A DNA stretch of 44,985 nucleotides from RGIG5057 sp964642045 (GTDB lineage: Bacteria; Bacillota; Clostridia; TANB77; CAG-465), in NCBI GenBank assembly GCA_964642045.1, contig CAZXLZ010000002.1:1-44985 (forward strand). The letters are read 5' to 3'. Under the pieces are notes generated by a model. The model was not told the origin of the DNA and did no database searches. It saw only the letters and a program-made list of their open reading frames with translations. Within the stretch, counting starts at the first letter, position 1. Each line of letters starts with the position of its first letter. Below, one piece after another: positions 27,534-35,276 of the stretch. A program made the position numbers and the translations under genes.

Positions 27534-27732
27534 AAAGCGCCTCCATTTCTTTTTGTAATTCCTCTAAGGTAATAGTTTTTCCATTATTTATACCATTTAC
27601 ACTTTTAGCAAGTTCAATAAAAAGATATAGATCATATAATACTGAATAAAAAGTTCCATCATCCGCCTTAGATTTTTTTATAAGCTTACTAATTTTTTCT
27701 AACTCTATATTTTTTTGATTGCTACATTCCAT
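27505..27732 (-). CDS. Antitoxin partner of the ParE/RelE-type toxin
   Basis: 75-residue charged helical protein whose end, GKTITLEELQKEMEALYENS, has the look of the toxin-wrapping tail of small antitoxins. It overlaps the toxin gene by 29 nt, the usual antitoxin-first order. No clear ribbon-helix-helix or HTH DNA-binding motif is evident. The ribosome site AAGGAGAG lies in the end of the preceding gene. Confidence 0.75.
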   Translation of the reverse strand: MECSNQKNIELEKISKLIKKSKADDGTFYSVLYDLYLFIELAKSVNGINNGKTITLEELQKEMEALYENSSRKFG

Positions 27733-27733
27733 A

Positions 27734-27946
27734 CTAATTACTCTCCTTTCTTAAATTTTTATTTGAAATTAAAGCTCTTATACAGTCCTTATCATCTTCT
27801 GACAAGTCATCTAAGCCATAAGTTTCAATATATTTTTGCGTGATGTCTTGTAAAATATTTTTTGTATCTCTTTTAAAAATTTCTTCATCGATATCATAAG
27901 GTAAAGATTCAATGATACTTATAAATTTCTCTCTTACTGGCGACAT
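27734..27946 (-). CDS. 70-residue protein, first gene of the toxin-antitoxin operon
   Basis: Unrecognised acidic helical protein (SPVREKFISIIESLPYDI, later LDDLSEDDKDCIRAL). Its stop is 2 nt before the antitoxin start, and it has an excellent AAAGGAGG site. It may be the DNA-binding or accessory part of a three-component toxin-antitoxin system, but nothing in it proves this. An extended -10 TGCTATACT (-10 at 27980-27985) is the likely promoter of the operon. Confidence 0.65.
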   Translation of the reverse strand: MSPVREKFISIIESLPYDIDEEIFKRDTKNILQDITQKYIETYGLDDLSEDDKDCIRALISNKNLRKESN

Positions 27947-28082
27947 TCTAAACCTCCTTTCTTTTTTATTTATGATAATAGTATAGCACAGTTTAAATCA
28001 AAATACCATTTCTTAAACTAAATAATCTAAAAATATACAAAACTTCAAATACTATCATATCTTTATTTTATAAAACTATCAC

Positions 28083-28111
28083 TTGTATTTTTATGTAAAA
28101 TATGATATAAT
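28083..28111 (+). promoter_or_regulatory. Promoter of the 28164 gene
   Basis: TTGTAT, 17 bp, TATAAT with TGA directly before the -10 box. Confidence 0.7.
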
Positions 28112-28163
28112 ATATATGTATTAAACTATGCTAAAATTATAATTAATAAAGGAGAAAATGCAA

Positions 28164-28520
28164 ATGAAAAAAATTTTATGGGTTAGTAACAACATAATGT
28201 CTAAAGGACAGTTTGAGGACCTCAAAGAAGTTTGGGATGATGTACAAATAGTACACTATAAATGTGATAAATATCCTGATTATAAGCAAATTGTTGAAGC
28301 TTCGGAAAACTGCGACATAATTGCAGTTGACACTTGTTATTTAGGATTATTTGAAGATCTTACAGACCTGAGAAAAAATCTAAAATACGTGATTACACCT
28401 AAAACTCAGCTTCTTCCCATACCTACTAAAACAAATGAAGAGACCGCGTATCATGCTAAGCATATGGGCTGGGAAGTTCTTACAACCTTTTTGAGCGTAC
28501 CTCTTGATAACTCCTTCTAA
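28164..28520 (+). CDS. Small uncharacterised protein, Rossmann-like start
   Basis: 118 residues from the second ATG (28164), 9 nt after AAAGGAG; the ATG at 28158 is only 3 nt from it. The opening KKILWVSNNIMSKGQFEDLK and later CDIIAVDT alternate strand and helix as in Rossmann-type domains. A C-terminal HMGWEVLTTF segment follows. It reminds me of small conserved Clostridial proteins beginning LWVSxHxM, some of which I associate, without certainty, with CRISPR-linked families; no CRISPR array or cas gene is nearby. Single gene between its own promoter and a strong terminator. Confidence 0.6.
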   Translation: MKKILWVSNNIMSKGQFEDLKEVWDDVQIVHYKCDKYPDYKQIVEASENCDIIAVDTCYLGLFEDLTDLRKNLKYVITPKTQLLPIPTKTNEETAYHAKHMGWEVLTTFLSVPLDNSF

Positions 28521-28551
28521 GCACCATTTATGAAGGCCTATTATATAATCC

Positions 28552-28586
28552 AAAAAGAACCTAGAGATAAATACTAGGTTCTTTTT
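28552..28586. terminator. Bidirectional terminator between the 28164 gene and the HU gene
   Basis: Perfect 13-bp stem AAAAAGAACCTAG/CTAGGTTCTTTTT with a 9-nt loop; T-run on both strands. Confidence 0.92.
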
Positions 28587-28598
28587 TATCATAAATAA

Positions 28599-28877
28599 CT
28601 ATTTATTATTTACTAAATCTTTTAAAGCTTTACCAGCTTTGAATGCTGGAGCTTTAGAAGCAGCAATTTTAATTTCAGCTTTAGTTTGTGGATTTCTTCC
28701 TTTTCTAGCAGCTCTGTGTCTTACTTCAAAAGTACCGAAACCTACAAGTTGAACTTTATCACCAGCTTTTAGTGCTCCTTCAACAGTTGATACGAAAGCT
28801 TCTAAAGCAGCTTCTGCAGCTTTTTTAGTTAGTTTGCTTTCTTCAGCCATTTTTGATATCAATTCAGCTTTGTTCAT
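28599..28877 (-). CDS. hup: HU-family DNA-binding protein
   Basis: Histone-like dimeric protein that bends and compacts DNA. 92 residues, as usual. It starts MNKAELISKMAEES, has the VQLVGFGTFEVRHRAARKGRNP arm region (GFGTFE core) and ends in a lysine-rich helix. Codon use is the biased set of a highly expressed gene (GCT, AAA). GGAGGG precedes the ATG. Single gene with a TTGACT-17-TATATT promoter. Confidence 0.97.
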   Translation of the reverse strand: MNKAELISKMAEESKLTKKAAEAALEAFVSTVEGALKAGDKVQLVGFGTFEVRHRAARKGRNPQTKAEIKIAASKAPAFKAGKALKDLVNNK

Positions 28878-28909
28878 TCCAATCCCTCCTATCGAATGTT
28901 TACAGTTAC

Positions 28910-28938
28910 AATATACTACATAGCATTTTAAAAGTCAA
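28910..28938 (-). promoter_or_regulatory. HU gene promoter
   Basis: Minus strand TTGACT, 17 bp, TATATT, 33 nt before the ATG. Confidence 0.8.
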
Positions 28939-28988
28939 CACTTTTTTGAAAAAAATTGCTTAAAAAGTCGTATTTATAGTGTATTGTT

Positions 28989-30590
28989 TCAGTTTTTTGT
29001 AAACTTTGAAACAAAACTGTATATTTTTTGTCCCATAGGAAGTTCTAGAATTTGTTCCTTAGAAAATGTTTTAAATGCAAAAATGCATATCATATATATA
29101 ATCATTGCAATGAATATTATAGCAATTGTAGACATACTACCTACGAAGCCTATAGCTCCAAAAACATATTTTGAACCCATTATAACTATTGCCATTATTA
29201 TAGTTGATATTATTGTTTTTCCAAATAAATCTCCTAAATTTGGCTTCACTTTCAAATATTTAAATAGCAGTGCAAATGAGAATGTACAAGCTATCATTTG
29301 GTATATTACAGAAGCTATTGGTGCTACAATTTCACCATATTTTGGTATAAATATTACATTTATCATATACTTAACAAATATTCCAAATGCTAGACAAATC
29401 CCTGGAACATATAGTTTTCCTATTCCTTGTAGTGCTCCATAAAGAGTTTGAGCTACAACAGAAAATACGACCATATATGCCTGAACCTGTAAAAGAGAAG
29501 CACCACTTGAAGCATTTGGGAATAACATGTAGAATATTTCTGATGCCATAAGTGAAAGTCCTACAGCACATGGGAGTGCAATAATTCCTGAAGTTTTTAA
29601 AGATAAATTAATCTTATCTACTGCTTCTTTTTTTCTTCCCTTAGCAATAGCGCTAGATACAAAAGGTACTAAAGCTACTGAAAATGCTACATTTATAGAA
29701 AGAGGAAGAGAATTTAGCGTTTCTACTTTTCCTGAAAGTATACCATATTGCACATTTGCTTCTTCTAAAGAATATCCAAACTTTTGAAGACAATTAACAA
29801 CTGTTACAGTATCAACTAAACTAGAAAGTGTAACAATAACGCTACCAAATGAAATAGGTATTACGTAAGCAATAAGTTTCTTTATAATTTGAGATCTAGA
29901 CTCACTTCTTACTCTAGGTGAAGCCTTAATTTCGCTCCATATATCTTTTCTGTTTTTTAAATAATATCTAAATAAGTATAAAAATGAAGTAAGTGTTGCA
30001 AGTGTTGTAGCAAGCGTAGAGCCTGCTGCCATAACCTCTGGAGTTCTTCCAAGTAGCATAAATACAAAAATTATAGAAAAACTGCTATTTATAACCTGCT
30101 CTAATATTTGAGCTTTGCTATATTCTTCCATATTTTCCATACCTACAAAATATCCCCTAATAGTTGCTGTCATAGTAACAAAGATTATAGCTGGAGAAAG
30201 CGACATAAGGGTATATTTAACACCTGGATTTTTTAATATATTATTAGCAATAAAATCAGCTCCAAAAAACATTCCAAGTCCAAACATAGTTCCAATTGTT
30301 GTAAATAGAACAAGTGCAGTTTTAAATACCTTATGAGCTCCTCTTCTATCTCCAACAGCTATTTTTTCAGATACAAGTTTAGACATTGTATTAGGTATGC
30401 CAAGAGTTGCTATTGCAAGTAAAAAAGCATATACAGAATATCCTGAGCCATAATAACTATTTCCTACATCTGCAAATTCCTTTATATTAGTTAAAATTAC
30501 TCTATATACAAAACCTAAAAGTTTGATTAGTATTTGTGCAAACATTATAACAAATACACCTTTTAGGAAACTTTGTTTTTTAACTGCCAA
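28989..30590 (-). CDS. SpoVB/MOP-family lipid flippase
   Basis: Polytopic membrane protein of the MOP exporter superfamily (SpoVB, MurJ-like, polysaccharide flippases). About 533 residues from a TTG at 30590, 6 nt after AGGAAGTGG; the GTG at 30608 lies inside that site. Some 13-14 hydrophobic helices run through it, with typical segments SFLKGVFVIMFAQILIKLLG, LGIPNTMSKLVSEK and PLSINVAFSVALVPFVSSAI. SpoVB is needed for spore cortex formation, which fits other spore genes in the window, but a vegetative lipid II flippase is equally possible. It is 48 nt downstream of the ABC-F gene. Confidence 0.85.
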   Translation of the reverse strand: MAVKKQSFLKGVFVIMFAQILIKLLGFVYRVILTNIKEFADVGNSYYGSGYSVYAFLLAIATLGIPNTMSKLVSEKIAVGDRRGAHKVFKTALVLFTTIGTMFGLGMFFGADFIANNILKNPGVKYTLMSLSPAIIFVTMTATIRGYFVGMENMEEYSKAQILEQVINSSFSIIFVFMLLGRTPEVMAAGSTLATTLATLTSFLYLFRYYLKNRKDIWSEIKASPRVRSESRSQIIKKLIAYVIPISFGSVIVTLSSLVDTVTVVNCLQKFGYSLEEANVQYGILSGKVETLNSLPLSINVAFSVALVPFVSSAIAKGRKKEAVDKINLSLKTSGIIALPCAVGLSLMASEIFYMLFPNASSGASLLQVQAYMVVFSVVAQTLYGALQGIGKLYVPGICLAFGIFVKYMINVIFIPKYGEIVAPIASVIYQMIACTFSFALLFKYLKVKPNLGDLFGKTIISTIIMAIVIMGSKYVFGAIGFVGSMSTIAIIFIAMIIYMICIFAFKTFSKEQILELPMGQKIYSFVSKFTKN

Positions 30591-30638
30591 TATATACCAC
30601 TTCCTCACTATTTAATATATTTATTTATCATTTGTTTA

Positions 30639-32246
30639 TTACATATTTTCTTTTTTCTTTAATATATCGCTATCTTCTAAATACTCATCATAGCTCATAC
30701 GCTTATCAAACTTGCCTTCGCTTGTAAGTTCAATTATCCTATTTGCTATAGTTTGTATAAACTGATGATCATGAGATGTAAATATTACCTCTGCTTTTGT
30801 TTTTATAAGCCCATCATTTAGAGAAGTAATTGATTCAAGGTCTAAATGGTTAGTAGGCTCATCTAAAAATACTAAATTAGGACCTTCTACCATAGCTTTA
30901 GAAAGCATACATCTTGCCTTTTCTCCCCCAGACAGTACATTTACTTTTTTTAATGATTCTTCTCCTGTAAATAGCATTCTTCCTAAGAATCCTCTAATAA
31001 TTGTTTCATCATTAGTATCATAATACTGAGCAAGCCAGTCTATTATAGAAAGATCAGATTCAAAGTATTTATTATTATCTTTTGGAACATATGCATATTT
31101 TATAGTTTGACCATAAGTTATAGTTCCACTATCAGGCTCAAGTTCACCTGTAAGTAGTTTAAATAGTGTAGTTTTAGCAAGTTCATTATCTGAAACTACT
31201 GCTATTTTATCTCCTTTTTGAAGTGTAAATGTTATATTGTTTATAACTTTTTCACCATCTATGGTCTTACTTAAATTTTCTACTTTTAAAATATCTTTAC
31301 CTGATTCTTTTTCAGGTTTGAAATCTATATACGGATATTTTCTAGTTGAAGGTTTTATTTCATCAAGTACAATCTTTTCTAAGATTTTCTTCCTAGATGT
31401 TGCTTGCTTAGATTTTGAAGCATTAGCACTAAATCTTGCTATAAAATCTTGAAGCTCTTTTATTTTATCTTCTTTTTTCTTGTTAGCTTCTTTCATCTGT
31501 TTTAGAGCAAGCTGACTAGACTCATACCAAAAGTCATAGTTACCAGAATATAACTTAATTTTTTGATAATCTATATCACATATATGTGTACATACTTTAT
31601 TTAAAAAGTATCTATCATGGGATACAACTATAACTGTATTTTCATAATTTATTAAAAACTCTTCAAGCCATGCTATTGCATTTAAATCCAAATGGTTTGT
31701 TGGTTCATCTAAAAGTAGATTATCTGGATTTCCAAAAAGTGCTTGTGCAAGAAGAACTTTTACTTTTTCAGGTCCTGAAAGGTCTTTCATATATTTTTCA
31801 TGAAGAGAGATCTCTATTCCAAGTCCATTTAAAAGATTTGCTGCATCAGTTTCTGCCATCCAGCCACCAAGTTCTTCAAATTCAGCTTCTAAATTTCCAA
31901 GTTTTATACCATCTTCATCATTAAAGTCTTCTTTCATGTATAATTCATTTTTAAGATTTATTATTTCATAAAGTCTAGCATTTCCCATTATTACAGTGTC
32001 TATTACTTTATATTCATCATATGCAAAATGATCCTGTTTTAAAACAGACAGTCTTTCTTTAGGATTCATAGTAACTGTTCCTTTACTTGTTTCTACACTA
32101 CCTGCTAAGATTTTTAGAAATGTTGACTTTCCTGCACCATTTGCACCTATTATTCCATAACAATTACCAGGTGAAAATTTTATATTTACATCTTCAAATA
32201 ATACTCTTTTTCCAAATCTTAATGTTACATCACTTACATTTATCAT
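30639..32246 (-). CDS. ABC-F ATPase (YbiT/YkpA-like)
   Basis: Soluble duplicated ABC ATPase without membrane domain, the ABC-F class that acts on ribosomes. 535 residues. The first domain has GANGAGKST (about 34-42) and LLLDEPTNHLD; its signature reads LSGPEKVKVLLAQAL with Pro where Gly is usual. The linker (about 240-310) is lysine-rich. The second domain has a degenerate Walker A, SDNELAKTTL, with the first glycines lost, then LSGGEKARCML and VFLDEPTNHLD. The Walker A change points to the YbiT/YkpA group rather than antibiotic-resistance members. Confidence 0.9.
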   Translation of the reverse strand: MINVSDVTLRFGKRVLFEDVNIKFSPGNCYGIIGANGAGKSTFLKILAGSVETSKGTVTMNPKERLSVLKQDHFAYDEYKVIDTVIMGNARLYEIINLKNELYMKEDFNDEDGIKLGNLEAEFEELGGWMAETDAANLLNGLGIEISLHEKYMKDLSGPEKVKVLLAQALFGNPDNLLLDEPTNHLDLNAIAWLEEFLINYENTVIVVSHDRYFLNKVCTHICDIDYQKIKLYSGNYDFWYESSQLALKQMKEANKKKEDKIKELQDFIARFSANASKSKQATSRKKILEKIVLDEIKPSTRKYPYIDFKPEKESGKDILKVENLSKTIDGEKVINNITFTLQKGDKIAVVSDNELAKTTLFKLLTGELEPDSGTITYGQTIKYAYVPKDNNKYFESDLSIIDWLAQYYDTNDETIIRGFLGRMLFTGEESLKKVNVLSGGEKARCMLSKAMVEGPNLVFLDEPTNHLDLESITSLNDGLIKTKAEVIFTSHDHQFIQTIANRIIELTSEGKFDKRMSYDEYLEDSDILKKKENM

Positions 32247-32290
32247 TTTTCTATTCTCACATCTTTCCTTTTTTTCGTTTAAGTAAAGAT

Positions 32291-32319
32291 ATTATAACAT
32301 AGAGGGGATTTTTTTACAA
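32291..32319 (-). promoter_or_regulatory. ABC-F gene promoter
   Basis: Minus strand TTGTAA, 17 bp, TATAAT, with TGT before the -10 box. Confidence 0.7.
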
Positions 32320-32350
32320 TAGCGATTTTTCCTTGAACTGGGCATAAAAA

Positions 32351-32377
32351 ATATGACAGTAAAAATTACTGTCATAT
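32351..32377 (-). terminator. Terminator after the 32391 gene
   Basis: Perfect 12-bp stem ATATGACAGTAA/TTACTGTCATAT with a 3-nt loop, followed on the minus strand by a T-run, 14 nt past the stop codon. Confidence 0.9.
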
Positions 32378-32390
32378 AAAAAACTAGATT

Positions 32391-32810
32391 TTAATCTACA
32401 CGTGGACAATTAGGATATGCACTTCTAAGTTTTAAGAACTCGCTAAATATCTTATAAAATCTTTCTTTATAACCCTCATCTATATGAATAAACATCTTAT
32501 TATTCTCACTAATAATTGATATCTTAGAAACATCTATTCCTAAAACTTCAAAACCAGTTATATCATATAATTCATTCATATTTATTTCATTTTCAAAATC
32601 TACTTCATTATTAGTTTTAAGCATATACCATTTCTCTTTGTATCTTATGAATATCGTAGAAAGTGTAATTGCAAGTTCTTCACCTCCACCGGTATTATAC
32701 GGAAAATAATACTCATTACCAAAAATGTCCTCATAAACAATTTTTATAGGTTTCAAATTCATTTCTCGTCTAGCAAGAAAAAACTCTACTGATTTATCTA
32801 AATTTTTCAT
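32391..32810 (-). CDS. Hypothetical protein, 139 residues
   Basis: Unrecognised soluble protein with mixed alpha/beta pattern, no signal peptide and no membrane segment. Notable pieces are IVYEDIFGNEYYFPYNTGGG near residues 24-43 and a C-terminal FLKLRSAYPNCPRVD. The ATG follows GAGGTGT. It lies 53 nt downstream of another unknown gene of similar character, probably in the same transcript, and ends at a strong terminator. Confidence 0.6.
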   Translation of the reverse strand: MKNLDKSVEFFLARREMNLKPIKIVYEDIFGNEYYFPYNTGGGEELAITLSTIFIRYKEKWYMLKTNNEVDFENEINMNELYDITGFEVLGIDVSKISIISENNKMFIHIDEGYKERFYKIFSEFLKLRSAYPNCPRVD

Positions 32811-32863
32811 ATGGACACCTCAAAAGACAAATAGTTATATAGAATTTCTATTAATTTACCTTA

Positions 32864-33349
32864 TCAAATACATATTGGATCCTTACTGTTTACCATTTGC
32901 CCAGCTATTTCTACAGCCACGCAATATATTGCCAATGCTTTGCCATATACACCTACATATTTTGATGACATTATAGAATAAGCCTCTTTTCCCAAAAATT
33001 CAAACATAAACATCCATGTATCAAGACCTAACTCTTCTAATGATATTGGATATTCAATATACTTGTCTTCAACAGGATGCTCTAAGTCAACTTTTCCATT
33101 AGAATCAATAACAAAAAAGTGTTTTTTATCTTTCCGACAAAGAAGTGTAACAACATGACTAAAGTCCCCAAGAACGATGTTAGTTGGAGTTTCACACTCG
33201 AAAACAAATCCAAATTCATCTTCAAGTGTAATATCCACTTTCTCATTATAAGGACTTTTAGAAACTTTTTTATATTTTAATTTTCTCTTACTATTAAAAT
33301 TAAGAACTCCAAAACACATATTTTCGCTAGATAATACAGAATTATTCAT
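32864..33349 (-). CDS. Hypothetical protein, 161 residues
   Basis: Unrecognised soluble protein with a beta-rich first half (KVDITLEDEFGFVFECETPT) and a helical second half (ISLEELGLDTWMFMFEFLGK), ending NSKDPICI. The ATG is preceded by AAGGAG. It shares with the next gene a layout of an acidic beta region followed by an LxxLGxD-type segment (ELGLDTW here, EVLGIDVS there), so the two may be distant paralogues. It has a perfect-consensus promoter. Confidence 0.6.
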   Translation of the reverse strand: MNNSVLSSENMCFGVLNFNSKRKLKYKKVSKSPYNEKVDITLEDEFGFVFECETPTNIVLGDFSHVVTLLCRKDKKHFFVIDSNGKVDLEHPVEDKYIEYPISLEELGLDTWMFMFEFLGKEAYSIMSSKYVGVYGKALAIYCVAVEIAGQMVNSKDPICI

Positions 33350-33397
33350 AAATTACGCTCCTTAATAATTATATTTTAGCTATTTTTATTTTTTCTA

Positions 33398-33426
33398 ATT
33401 ATATCATATATACACTTATTTGTCAA
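33398..33426 (-). promoter_or_regulatory. Promoter of the two-gene unknown unit (perfect consensus)
   Basis: Minus strand TTGACA, 17 bp, TATAAT with TGA before the -10 box. Confidence 0.85.
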
Positions 33427-33545
33427 AGAAATTATAACATTTAGTTTACTTAATTGAATAATACCTCATCCTTATTAATTTATTAGATACTAAAACTTAC
33501 TATTATTTTTACTATTCTTTATTTATGTACTATAACAAATAAAAG

Positions 33546-33570
33546 CTTCAGTTATAAATCATAACTGAAG
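33546..33570 (-). terminator. Terminator after the 56-residue peptide gene
   Basis: Perfect 10-bp stem CTTCAGTTAT/ATAACTGAAG, loop 5, then CTTTTATTT on the minus strand. Confidence 0.85.
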
Positions 33571-33587
33571 TCTTTATTATAATAATT

Positions 33588-33758
33588 TTAATTAGGTGTG
33601 CAGGCTTTTTTATCGATAAAATCACCTACCATGTCAATAGGCATAATCATATCTTTGAGACTTGGTGCCTGCTCACTTTCTACTTTTTCGCCAAAATCCT
33701 CAGAACCAGCCACCATACAATGCTCCGGCCATTTCTGTACACTTTCAAAATTTTGCAT
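33588..33758 (-). CDS. 56-residue cysteine-containing peptide
   Basis: Short ORF with an optimal AAGGAGG site 8 nt before the ATG, its own promoter and its own terminator, so it is very probably expressed. The sequence begins MQNFESVQKWPEHCMVAGSE, has an acidic middle (KVESEQ) and ends DKKACTPN; the two cysteines are at residues 14 and 53. No signal peptide or membrane segment. It is not a recognised family. The shape (charged leader, C-terminal cysteine tail) could suit a modified peptide precursor, but no maturation enzyme is next to it; a small regulator or spore protein is equally possible. Confidence 0.7.
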   Translation of the reverse strand: MQNFESVQKWPEHCMVAGSEDFGEKVESEQAPSLKDMIMPIDMVGDFIDKKACTPN

Positions 33759-33865
33759 AATATATCCTCCTTAAGTAAATATTTATTATTCCTTGACTAA
33801 GTATTAACTTATAAATTAAACCTCCAATCTTAATATATTAGAATAAATATCTGAATACATATTAC

Positions 33866-33894
33866 ATTATGTTATATTATGTAAACAACGTCAA
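33866..33894 (-). promoter_or_regulatory. Promoter of the 56-residue peptide gene
   Basis: Minus strand TTGACG, 17 bp, CATAAT. About 100 nt of AT-rich leader follows, in which no clear structure was seen. Confidence 0.6.
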
Positions 33895-33950
33895 TAAATT
33901 TTATATAATACATATTACTTAAAAAGATATACTAAATCATGGATAATAAT

Positions 33951-33978
33951 AAAAACTTAAGCTATAGTAACTTAAGTT
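33951..33978 (-). terminator. rpoD terminator
   Basis: Stem AACTTAAG/CTTAAGTT (33954-33961, 33971-33978) followed on the minus strand by TTTTATTATTAT, 12 nt after the rpoD stop. Confidence 0.75.
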
Positions 33979-33990
33979 CATATTATTATT

Positions 33991-35262
33991 TTACACTTCT
34001 GTATTCATAAAATCTTTAAGTCTTTTACTTCTACTTGGATGTTTTAATTTTCTTATTGCTTTTGCTTCTATCTGTCTTATTCTTTCACGTGTTACCTTAA
34101 ATTCTTGACCTACTTCTTCTAATGTTCTCATTCTTCCATCTATAAGGCCAAATCTTAATTTTATAACTCTTGCTTCTCTTGGTGTTAGAGTTCCCATTAC
34201 TTCTTCTAAATGAGTTCTTAGAAGTACATCTGCTGCTTGATCTGATGGGGATGGGGCGTCTTCATCTTGTATAAAGTTACCAAGTACAGTTTCATTTTCA
34301 TCACCAACTGGAGTTTCTAGTGATATAGGTTCTTGTGCAATCTTTAATATTTCCCTTACCTTATCTACTGGCATTTCAACTTCTTCAGCAATTTCTTCTG
34401 GAGATGGCTCTCTTCCATTTACTTGAAGTAAATGTCTAGATGTACGGATAAGTTTATTTATAGTTTCAACCATATGTACAGGTATTCTAATTGTTCTTGC
34501 TTGGTCTGCAATAGCTCTTGTTATTGCCTGTCTAATCCACCAAGTAGCATATGTACTGAATTTATATCCTTTAGTTAAATCAAACTTTTCTACTGCTTTT
34601 ATAAGTCCTAAATTTCCTTCTTGAATTAAATCTAAGAAATGCATACCTCTTCCTATATATCTTTTAGCTATACTTACAACAAGTCTTAAATTTGCTTCAA
34701 CTAGCTGTTTTCTTGCTTCTTCATCACCTTCAGCCATTTTTGTTGCAAGTTCAGTTTCTTCTTCAAAACTTAAAAGTTTAGTGTTACCTATTTCCTTTAA
34801 GAAAAGCTTAACAGGATCATCTGTATTTAGATTATCCATGTATGTGAAATCAGCTACATCTTCAAGTAATATATCTTTTTCTATTTCTGATAAATCCTCA
34901 ATATTAGGTTCCAAATCTAATTCAGCAAGGGTTGTAACTGATTTTTCAGGAGATTTTTCTAAACCAGAATCAACATCATCTGTGTCATCCTCAAAAATCT
35001 TATCATCTTGAGATTTTGAATCAGCCATTTCTACTTTTATATCAGACTTTTCTAATTTTTCATAAAATGAAGATACATCTTGCTCTGTAAAATCCTTACC
35101 ATTAATATAACTTATAATGTCCTCATATGTAACAACACCTTTTTCCTTATTCTGTTTTATAAATTCTTCCATAAGCTTTGATTTTTCATTTGATTTTGTA
35201 TTTTTTTCTTTGTCCTGTTTAACATTTACATCTTCTACATCTACTTTTGTTTTCTTTCCCAT
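33991..35262 (-). CDS. rpoD: RNA polymerase primary sigma factor
   Basis: Housekeeping sigma-70 (SigA). 423 residues. The first 130 are charged, with a short region 1.1. Region 1.2 is NTDDPVKLFLKEIG, region 2 has LRLVVSIAKRYIGRGM, DLIQEGNLGLIKAVEKFD and YATWWIRQAITRAI. Region 3 follows (PVHMVETINKL), and region 4 has the helix-turn-helix near TLEEVGQEFKVTRERIRQIE. The ATG has AAAGGAG. It follows dnaG by 14 nt, the classic macromolecular-synthesis pair. The -10/-35 boxes found across the window match its expected preference. Confidence 0.97.
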   Translation of the reverse strand: MGKKTKVDVEDVNVKQDKEKNTKSNEKSKLMEEFIKQNKEKGVVTYEDIISYINGKDFTEQDVSSFYEKLEKSDIKVEMADSKSQDDKIFEDDTDDVDSGLEKSPEKSVTTLAELDLEPNIEDLSEIEKDILLEDVADFTYMDNLNTDDPVKLFLKEIGNTKLLSFEEETELATKMAEGDEEARKQLVEANLRLVVSIAKRYIGRGMHFLDLIQEGNLGLIKAVEKFDLTKGYKFSTYATWWIRQAITRAIADQARTIRIPVHMVETINKLIRTSRHLLQVNGREPSPEEIAEEVEMPVDKVREILKIAQEPISLETPVGDENETVLGNFIQDEDAPSPSDQAADVLLRTHLEEVMGTLTPREARVIKLRFGLIDGRMRTLEEVGQEFKVTRERIRQIEAKAIRKLKHPSRSKRLKDFMNTEV

Positions 35263-35276
35263 AAATTATTTCTCCT

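Noticed and set aside
28984..29442. 152-codon plus-strand frame opposite the flippase gene
   Set aside because: Antisense shadow of a hydrophobic membrane protein, without ribosome site or promoter.
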